Positions 5,778 to 11,175 of a stretch of 11,175 nucleotides of DNA are shown here, piece after piece; the first letter of the stretch is position 1; each line of letters opens with the position of its first letter. The notes under the pieces were generated by a model that did no database searches, was not told the DNA's origin, and was given only the letters and a program-made list of their open reading frames with translations. Position numbers and translations under genes: made by a program. The stretch is from Alphaproteobacteria bacterium (GTDB taxonomy: Bacteria > Pseudomonadota > Alphaproteobacteria > Micropepsales > Micropepsaceae): NCBI GenBank assembly GCA_028869725.1, contig JAGWRJ010000012.1, positions 1-11,175 on the forward strand, read 5' to 3'.

Positions 5778-5806
5778 CGTCTCGAATCCCCTCGGTTGTC
5801 TCAAGT

Positions 5807-5835
5807 AGGTAAAGCGACAACTCACAGCCTGTCAA
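5807..5835 (-). promoter_or_regulatory. Sigma-70-type promoter of the hydrolase gene
   Basis: On the minus strand a perfect TTGACA (5835-5830) is followed, after 17 bases, by TTACCT (5812-5807), a poor -10. Initiation would fall near 5800, giving a leader of about 25 bases that contains the GAGGGG ribosome binding site. The -35 is convincing; the -10 is not, so the exact start is uncertain. Confidence 0.45.
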
Positions 5836-5913
5836 AAGCCGCGACCGGGCGGTTCTTTGCCATCCCCATGTTTGCGAGGGCGCGAGCCGCGCAGCTTAGG
5901 AAACACCGATGCT

Positions 5914-5938
5914 GCGTCACCGCGAACGGCGTGCACGC
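5914..5938 (-). terminator. UUCG-capped hairpin after ackA
   Basis: On the minus strand, 18 bases past the ackA stop, an outer 4-bp stem (GCGT/ACGC, 5938-5935 with 5917-5914) and an inner 5-bp stem with one G-U pair (5931-5927 with 5922-5918) enclose a UUCG tetraloop, with a 3-base bulge on one side. UUCG loops are unusually stable. Only GTGTTT follows some bases later, so this is a plausible but not canonical terminator for the pgm-HAD-xfp-ackA cluster. It also overlaps a 10-bp palindrome GCGTGCACGC at 5929-5938. Confidence 0.4.
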
Positions 5939-5956
5939 GCTTTGCCGACTTGAGCC

Positions 5957-7141
5957 TTAAGGGACGCTCTTCAGGACCTCGATAACATGCCGGGCGATCA
6001 TGAGGTCCTCGTTGGTCGGGATAGTCCAGGCCGATACGGCGCTGCAGGAAATCAATGGCCCACCGTTCCGATTGGCGTCCTCATCAAGGATGATGCCAAG
6101 CCAACCTGCGTCGGCACAGACCCGGCGCCGGATCTCGATCGCATGTTCACCAATGCCGGCGGTGAACACCAGAGCATCAACGCCGCCCAGCGCCGCGGCC
6201 AAGGAGCCCAGTTCACGACCAATCTGGTAGACGAAGAGGTCAACCGCAAGCTGCGCGGCAGGCGAAGAGCTTGCGAGCAGGATGCGCATGTCATCGCTGA
6301 TGCCCGAGACACCGAGGAGACCGGACTGGTGATAGAGCAGATCCTCGAGGGCTTTTGCGGTCATGCCCTTTTTGTCCAGCAGGTACAACAAAACACCCGG
6401 ATCGATCTGTCCGCAGCGTGTACCCATCACAAGCCCGTCAAGCGGCGTGAAGCGCATGGTCGTCGCCACGCTCTTGCGCGCCTTCAGCGCGCACATGCTC
6501 GCCCCGCTACCCAGATGGGCGACGACGATGCGCCCCTCAGCCGCTTGGGCGCCCATGACCTGCGGCAATTGCCGCGCAACATAGTCATAGGACAGCCCAT
6601 GAAAGCCATAGCCATGCACGCCCTCGTCATAGAGCGCTTGCGGCAGCCCAAAACGCGTTGCCAGATCGGGCTGGCCCATGTGAAAGGCCGTATCGAAGCA
6701 GGCGATCTGCGGCAGTTTGGGATGGCGCGCTGCCATGGCCTCGATGGCAGCAAGATTGTGCGGCTGGTGCAGCGGCGCGAGCGGCACAAGCGCGCGCAGC
6801 TGCCGAATGACCCTTGCATCGATACGCACCGGGGCGTCGAACGTTCGCCCGCCATGAACGACACGATGGCCCACTGCAACCAGGTTATGGCTGTCAAAAT
6901 GCGCCTCGAAGAAGCCAAGCACCGCGTCCAGGGCCTGCGTGTGATCCGCCGGGCCGTTCAGGTGACGCTCGACCAGCGTCGTCCCTGCTCCATCATGGGC
7001 ACGAAGCCGGGCCTTGGTCAGAAGTCCGTCGACTTCGCCCGCACACAGAACATCGCGGTCACCAAGCGCGCGTCTGGCGGGAAACAGGCTGAACTTGAGG
7101 CTCGATGAGCCCGCATTGAGAACAAGAAGTGTGCCCGCCAT
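5957..7141 (-). CDS. ackA: Acetate kinase
   Basis: 394 residues, normal length. It converts acetyl phosphate plus ADP to acetate plus ATP in the cytoplasm. Family landmarks in order: NAGSSSLKF (9-17), GHRVVHGGRTF with Arg93, CFDTAFH with Asp150, GYGFHGLSYDYVA with His181, VAHLGSGASMCAL, GLVMGTRCGQIDPG with Arg242, TAGIGEHAIEIRRRV and IPTNEDL near the C-terminus. The catalytic set is intact. One oddity: TTMRFTPLDG has Arg230 where the family normally has Gly (TTMGFTPL). The ATG at 7141 is chosen because AGGAGG stands nine bases upstream and homology starts there; the frame extends to 7252 but overlaps xfp. It lies 43 bp after xfp, whose product supplies acetyl phosphate, so no phosphotransacetylase is needed for this route. 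Confidence 0.96.
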   Translation of the reverse strand: MAGTLLVLNAGSSSLKFSLFPARRALGDRDVLCAGEVDGLLTKARLRAHDGAGTTLVERHLNGPADHTQALDAVLGFFEAHFDSHNLVAVGHRVVHGGRTFDAPVRIDARVIRQLRALVPLAPLHQPHNLAAIEAMAARHPKLPQIACFDTAFHMGQPDLATRFGLPQALYDEGVHGYGFHGLSYDYVARQLPQVMGAQAAEGRIVVAHLGSGASMCALKARKSVATTMRFTPLDGLVMGTRCGQIDPGVLLYLLDKKGMTAKALEDLLYHQSGLLGVSGISDDMRILLASSSPAAQLAVDLFVYQIGRELGSLAAALGGVDALVFTAGIGEHAIEIRRRVCADAGWLGIILDEDANRNGGPLISCSAVSAWTIPTNEDLMIARHVIEVLKSVP

Positions 7142-7184
7142 TGGCTCAAGCCTCCTGGAGCGATCCGAGGTTGCGCATCGAAGC

Positions 7185-9560
7185 TCAGGCCAGACTTGAA
7201 TCGGGCCACTTCCAGCTTCGGATCTCCGGCAGGTCCTGACCGTGCTCGGCAATATAGTGACGATGCTCGACGAGCTTGTCCTTGAGCTTCTGCTTCAGAT
7301 AAACGCCCCTGGCCCGTGTTGCAGGCAGCCGGTCGATGGCATCCATTACGAGATGGAAGCGGTCGAGGTCATTGAGAACCGCCATGTCGAACGGGGTCGT
7401 GATCGTACCCTCTTCCTTGTAGCCGCGTACGTGAATGTTATGGTGATTGGTGCGCCGATAGGTCAGCCGGTGGATCAGCCAGGGGTAGCCATGAAAGGCA
7501 AAGATCACCGGCTTGTCCTTCGTGAAGATCTCATCGAACTCGGTATCGCTCAGTCCATGCGGATGCTCGGACTTGGGCTGCAGCTTCATCAGATCAACGA
7601 CATTGACCACCCGGATCCTCAGCTCCGGCAGATGCTGGCGCAGAATGCTCACCGCTCCCAGCGTCTCAAGCGTCGGCACATCACCACAACAGGCCATCAC
7701 AATATCCGGCTCATCTGCCTGGTCGTTGCTTGCCCAGCGCCAGATGCCGATGCCTTCGGTACAGTGCGTGACCGCCTGATCCATGGTGAGCCATTGCGGC
7801 GCAGGATGCTTGCCGGCCACCACGACATTGACGTAGTGGCGGCTGCGCAGGCAATGATCCATCACCGAAAGCAGACAGTTGGCGTCCGGCGGCAGATAGA
7901 CCCGCACCACTTCGGACTTCTTGTTTACGACGTGATCGAGAAAACCCGGATCCTGATGGGTAAAGCCATTATGATCCTGACGCCAGACATGGGACGAGAG
8001 CAGATAGTTGAGTGAAGCAATCTTGCGGCGCCAGGGGAGCCCAGCCGTTACCTTGAGCCATTTGGCGTGCTGATTGAACATGGAATCGACGATGTGGATG
8101 AAGGCCTCGTAGCAGTTGAAGAGGCCATGACGACCCGTCAAAAGATACCCTTCGAGCCAGCCTTCGCACTGATGTTCGCTGAGCATTTCCATCACCTGGC
8201 CGTCCGGCGCCAGATGCTCGTCGCTGGCCTTGACCTCACCTTCCCATTGACGCTCGGTGACATCGAACACCGCCTCGAGGCCGTTGGAGATGGTTTCGTC
8301 CGGACCAAACAGCCGGAAATTGCGTGTCTGCCGGTTCAGGCGCGCCACATCACGGACAAAGCGGCCAAGGACATGGGTGTCGCCGATGCCAGGGGTGCCT
8401 GGCGCCGGAACATCTACCGCATAGTCCCGAAAGTCCGGCATGCGCAGATCGCGCAGAAGGCGGCCACCATTGGCGTGAGGATTTGCCCCCATGCGGCGCG
8501 CGCCTTCGGGCGCAAGCGCTGCAAGCTCCGCTTTCAGCCGTCCATTTGCGTCAAAGAGGTCCTGCGGACGGTAGCTTCTGAGCCAGTCTTCAAGAAGCTT
8601 CAGGTGGGCGGGATTTTCTTTCAGCCCCAGGAGGGGAACCTGATGGGCATGAAAGGTACCCTCGATGGGAACGCCGTCGACCTGCTTGGGACCCGTCCAG
8701 CCCTTGGGTGACCTGAGGACGATCATGGGCCAACGCGGACGCCTTGTGTCACCCTCTTTGCGCGCGCGAGCCTGGATGTGCCGGATATCCTCAATCGCCT
8801 TGTCGAGCGCTGAGGCCATCGCCCGATGCATCGGCATCGGATCACTGCCTTCAACATAGATCGGCGCCCAGCCATAGCCGCGCAGAAGTTCGTCGAGTTC
8901 TTCCGCGCTGATCCGCGCCAGAACCGTAGGATTGGCGATCTTGTAGCCATTCAGATGCAGGATTGGCAGCACAGCGCCATCGTGCTGTGCATTGAGAAAT
9001 TTGTTGGAATGCCAGGACGTCGCCAAAGGTCCGGTTTCCGCTTCGCCATCGCCCACCACGCAGGCGACGACAAGATCCGGATTGTCAAAGGCCGCACCGA
9101 AGGCATGGCTCAGCGAATAACCCAGTTCCCCGCCTTCATGGATCGAGCCGGGGCATTCCGGCGAAGCATGGCTTGGTATGCCCCCCGGAAAGGAAAACTG
9201 GGTGAAGAGGCGCTTCAGCCCCTCCTCATCCTGGCTGATCTGCGGATAGATCTCGCTGTAGGTTCCCTCAAGATAGGTATTGCCCACGACCGCAGGCCCG
9301 CCATGGCCAGGACCTGAGATGTAAATCATGTCGAGGTCATATTTCCTGATGATGCGGTTGAGGTGCACATAGACGAAGTTCTGTCCCGGCGTCGTTCCCC
9401 AGTGACCCAGAAGCATGTGCTTGATGTCGCTGATGACGAGAGGACGCTTCAGCAGCGGATTGTCGCGCAGATAGATCTGACCTACCGACAGGTAGTTGGC
9501 GGCACGCCAATAGGCGTCCATCTTCTGCAACAGGTCCTCAGTCGACTTCGCTGTCGGCAT
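7185..9560 (-). CDS. xfp: Xylulose-5-phosphate/fructose-6-phosphate phosphoketolase
   Basis: 791 residues, full length. It is a thiamine-diphosphate enzyme that splits xylulose-5-P (to glyceraldehyde-3-P and acetyl-P) and often fructose-6-P (to erythrose-4-P and acetyl-P). Landmarks: GHWGTTPGQNF (52-62), GPGHGGPA (83-90), the family signature EGGELGYSLSHA (142-153) and the ThDP/Mg signature GDGEAETGPLATSWHSNKFL (170-189), then SSHVWRQDHNGFTHQDPGFL further on. No truncation or frameshift is seen. Dual substrate use cannot be told from sequence. The ATG at 9560 has GGAG eight bases upstream. It follows the HAD gene after 61 bp that contain competing hairpins, and precedes ackA by 43 bp, giving a compact acetyl-phosphate to ATP module. 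Together they can feed carbon past pyruvate decarboxylation. Confidence 0.97.
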   Translation of the reverse strand: MPTAKSTEDLLQKMDAYWRAANYLSVGQIYLRDNPLLKRPLVISDIKHMLLGHWGTTPGQNFVYVHLNRIIRKYDLDMIYISGPGHGGPAVVGNTYLEGTYSEIYPQISQDEEGLKRLFTQFSFPGGIPSHASPECPGSIHEGGELGYSLSHAFGAAFDNPDLVVACVVGDGEAETGPLATSWHSNKFLNAQHDGAVLPILHLNGYKIANPTVLARISAEELDELLRGYGWAPIYVEGSDPMPMHRAMASALDKAIEDIRHIQARARKEGDTRRPRWPMIVLRSPKGWTGPKQVDGVPIEGTFHAHQVPLLGLKENPAHLKLLEDWLRSYRPQDLFDANGRLKAELAALAPEGARRMGANPHANGGRLLRDLRMPDFRDYAVDVPAPGTPGIGDTHVLGRFVRDVARLNRQTRNFRLFGPDETISNGLEAVFDVTERQWEGEVKASDEHLAPDGQVMEMLSEHQCEGWLEGYLLTGRHGLFNCYEAFIHIVDSMFNQHAKWLKVTAGLPWRRKIASLNYLLSSHVWRQDHNGFTHQDPGFLDHVVNKKSEVVRVYLPPDANCLLSVMDHCLRSRHYVNVVVAGKHPAPQWLTMDQAVTHCTEGIGIWRWASNDQADEPDIVMACCGDVPTLETLGAVSILRQHLPELRIRVVNVVDLMKLQPKSEHPHGLSDTEFDEIFTKDKPVIFAFHGYPWLIHRLTYRRTNHHNIHVRGYKEEGTITTPFDMAVLNDLDRFHLVMDAIDRLPATRARGVYLKQKLKDKLVEHRHYIAEHGQDLPEIRSWKWPDSSLA

Positions 9561-9569
9561 GCCTCATTC

Positions 9570-9616
9570 TCCCAATGAATATGGGACCGGCGACTAAGAT
9601 CAGTTCACCGGTCCCA
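9570..9616 (-). promoter_or_regulatory. Competing hairpins in the leader of xfp
   Basis: In the HAD-xfp spacer, on the minus strand, TGGGACCGG (9616-9608) pairs perfectly with CCGGTCCCA (9590-9582), a 9-bp stem with a 17-base loop. The last five bases of that stem, TCCCA (9586-9582), can instead pair with TGGGA (9574-9570) across a 7-base loop. The second fold covers part of the xfp ribosome binding site (GGGAG), and the first frees it, so the two are mutually exclusive. This could be a translational switch, a processing site or a weak terminator; no T run follows the long stem. Confidence 0.4.
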
Positions 9617-9621
9617 CGCCC

Positions 9622-10332
9622 CTAGGCGCCAGCCCGATTGGCCCGGGCACTCCGGTCGAGTGGAGCCCCAAGACCCAACGCGGCCAGCGCTGCGCGCGTT
9701 GCAGCAAAATCGGTATGCAGAAGCGCATGAATGCCAAGCTCCTGCGCCACCTCCACGAACATGGGGGTGTTTTCGATATAGACGACCTCGCCAGGCGTTA
9801 CCTGCGCCAGATCAAGAGCGAGCCGGAAAATCCGCTTATCCGGCTTTATCATCTGCACATAGCAGGACGACACGAACAGATCGACGAAGCGGTCAAGACC
9901 AAATGTGTGAATACGATGGGCGTTCAGCTCACGCCCCTCATTACTCACCACAACGACTTTAAGGCCATACTGCGCCTTGAGCGTTGCAATCAGCTCAAGC
10001 ATCTGGGCGAACGGCTGGGACTGGGCGAACATGAATTCCCGCAGCGTCGCGCGCGAGAATGCCTGAGGGCGATAGAACAGAACCCGCTCGAAATACTCGT
10101 CGAGCGAACATCTACCAAGCTGATAGGCATTCCAGATCTCAAGATGCCGGTTGCTGAAGTCTGCGTCATCAAGGCCAAATTGCTCGATCGCCCGCTGACG
10201 CTGGATGCGGCCCCAGCCGTCACTGAGAAGAACCCCGCCGATATCGACGAACAGGGTTGACGGGCGTGTCCTGTCGCCCGCATCCATTTGCGTCATTCCG
10301 GTCACGATGACTACCTTTCGTTCGTGCGTCAC
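9622..10332 (-). CDS. HAD-superfamily hydrolase, YihX-like
   Basis: 236 residues from a GTG that overlaps the pgm stop (GTGA). HAD motifs: motif I FVDIGGVLL with nucleophile Asp30 (Gly at +2, as in the FDLGNV-type YihX group), motif II VVVVSNEGREL with Ser130, motif III IKPDKRIF with Lys163, and motif IV VVYIENTPMFVEVAQELG. A helical cap lies at about 40-110. E. coli YihX is a glucose-1-phosphate phosphatase, and this gene is fused in operon to pgm, which handles the same compound, so a sugar-phosphate substrate is a reasonable inference. Oddity: motif IV reads Glu187-Asn188 where Asp-Asp is usual, which may weaken Mg binding. Later starts at 10305 (GTG, with AAAGG eight bases upstream) or 10296 (ATG) are possible and lie before the conserved region. 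Confidence 0.85.
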   Translation of the reverse strand: MTHERKVVIVTGMTQMDAGDRTRPSTLFVDIGGVLLSDGWGRIQRQRAIEQFGLDDADFSNRHLEIWNAYQLGRCSLDEYFERVLFYRPQAFSRATLREFMFAQSQPFAQMLELIATLKAQYGLKVVVVSNEGRELNAHRIHTFGLDRFVDLFVSSCYVQMIKPDKRIFRLALDLAQVTPGEVVYIENTPMFVEVAQELGIHALLHTDFAATRAALAALGLGAPLDRSARANRAGA

Positions 10333-11175
10333 GCCCCTCCCAGAGCCCGTCCGATCATGGCCTGCGCCTCCTCCTGGATGCGGCGCAAATGCTCCACCCC
10401 CTTAAAGCTCTCGGCATAGATCTTGTAGATGTCTTCAGTTCCTGACGGGCGAGCAGCGAACCAGCCTGTGGCCGCAATCACCTTGATCCCGCCAATGGCA
10501 GCATGATTGCCAGGTGCCTCGGTGAGAATCTGCGTGATCGGCTCGCCGGCAAGCTCCTTCGATGCAATGTCACCAGCACCAAGCCCGGCAATCTTCGGTT
10601 TCTGCTCTGCACGCGCCGGCGCATCGGTGCGGGCATAGACCGGAGCACCAAATTCACGCTCCAGTCCCGCATAGTGCTCGCCCGGATCGCGCCCTGTCGT
10701 GGCTGCCATCTCGGCTGCAAGCAGCGCCGGTACGATGCCATCCTTGTCCGTGGTCCAGACATGTCCGTCACGCCGCAAAAACGTCGCCCCGGCGCTTTCC
10801 TCGCCGACAAAGCCGAGCCGTCCCTCCATGAGACCATCGACGAACCACTTGAAGCCGACAGGAACCTCATAGAGGTTGCGTTCGAGCCGACCTGCCACGC
10901 GATCGATCATCTGGCTGCTGACGATGGTCTTGCCCACGCCAGCCGTTTTGGACCAGTGCGGTCGATGCCGAAACAGATAATCGATCATGGCGCACAGGTA
11001 ATGATTGGCCGGCAGGAGGCCATGGCTGCGGGTAACGATGCCATGGCGGTCATGATCGGTGTCACAGGCAAAGGCGATGTCGTACTGCTCCTTGCGGGCA
11101 ATGAGACTTTGCATGGCGTAGGGTGAGGATGGATCCATGCGGATCTGTCCGTCCCAATCCACGCTCATGAAGGCG
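10329..11175 (-). CDS. pgm: Phosphoglucomutase, C-terminal half (cut by window edge)
   Basis: The last 281 or so residues of an alpha-D-glucose phosphate-specific phosphoglucomutase of the E. coli Pgm type (about 546 residues); the N-terminal half with the phosphoserine lies beyond the window, so the in-frame ATG at 11168 is not the start. The text aligns with E. coli Pgm from its metal-binding loop onward: ACDTDHDRHGIVT (Mg loop, usually DPDYDRHG), SSQMIDRVAGRL, EVPVGFKWFVDGLMEG, GFVGEESAGATFLRRDG, TTDKDGIVPALLAAE, and the phosphate-binding motif WFAARPSGTEDIYKIY near the C-terminus. It interconverts glucose-1-P and glucose-6-P, linking glycogen or sugar nucleotides with the phosphoketolase route. 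Its TGA overlaps the HAD start codon. Confidence 0.95.
   Translation of the reverse strand, partial: AFMSVDWDGQIRMDPSSPYAMQSLIARKEQYDIAFACDTDHDRHGIVTRSHGLLPANHYLCAMIDYLFRHRPHWSKTAGVGKTIVSSQMIDRVAGRLERNLYEVPVGFKWFVDGLMEGRLGFVGEESAGATFLRRDGHVWTTDKDGIVPALLAAEMAATTGRDPGEHYAGLEREFGAPVYARTDAPARAEQKPKIAGLGAGDIASKELAGEPITQILTEAPGNHAAIGGIKVIAATGWFAARPSGTEDIYKIYAESFKGVEHLRRIQEEAQAMIGRALGGA

Noticed and set aside
5987..7108. Plus-strand open frame of 373 codons opposite ackA
   Set aside because: No family pattern; the minus strand shows every acetate kinase motif over the same bases.
7142..7252. N-terminal extension of acetate kinase to 7252
   Set aside because: It would overlap the end of xfp; AGGAGG and family homology both support the ATG at 7141.

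Overview
The window is GC-rich, gene-dense bacterial chromosome of the Pseudomonadota type. It carries Tat export, a sulfite-oxidase-fold molybdoenzyme, a LysR regulator, a PIN/Phd toxin-antitoxin pair and an Xfp-AckA phosphoketolase pathway. An alphaproteobacterium or an acidophilic/methylotrophic gammaproteobacterium would fit, but nothing here fixes the genus. No tRNA, rRNA, CRISPR array or intact transposon was seen.

Left part (1-1115): a Phd/YefM-type antitoxin and a VapC-type PIN toxin overlap by an ATGA. Directly behind them lies the wreck of an IS200/IS605-family tnpB. It has lost its N-terminus (RuvC-I Asp) and, by an internal deletion, its zinc ribbon and RuvC-III Asp. It keeps the RuvC-II Glu and a structured right end that looks like the 3' part of an omega RNA (reRNA), ending in GATGTCAA.

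Middle part (1116-5960): on the minus strand, a peroxiredoxin-like protein is followed by a LysR regulator 5 bp downstream. Upstream of these, separated by a very strong hairpin, is a small secreted Met/His-repeat protein. It is divergent from a plus-strand pair: a b-type cytochrome of the b561 type and a Tat-exported molybdopterin oxidoreductase with a lipobox. The three look like one periplasmic redox/metal unit. A convergent gene then encodes an exported proline-iminopeptidase-like alpha/beta hydrolase with its own TTGACA promoter.

Right part (5957-11175): a minus-strand carbon-metabolism cluster in the order pgm (cut by the window edge), HAD phosphatase, xfp, ackA. Pgm interconverts glucose-1-P and glucose-6-P, phosphoketolase splits fructose-6-P or xylulose-5-P to acetyl phosphate, and acetate kinase turns that into acetate and ATP. 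The HAD protein is YihX-like, which suggests a sugar-phosphate substrate. The HAD-xfp spacer holds two mutually exclusive inverted repeats, one of which would cover the xfp ribosome binding site.

The items most worth a second look are the tnpB/omega-RNA relic beside the TA pair, the Met/His-repeat protein plus b-cytochrome plus lipoprotein molybdoenzyme module, the altered HAD motif IV, and the xfp leader.
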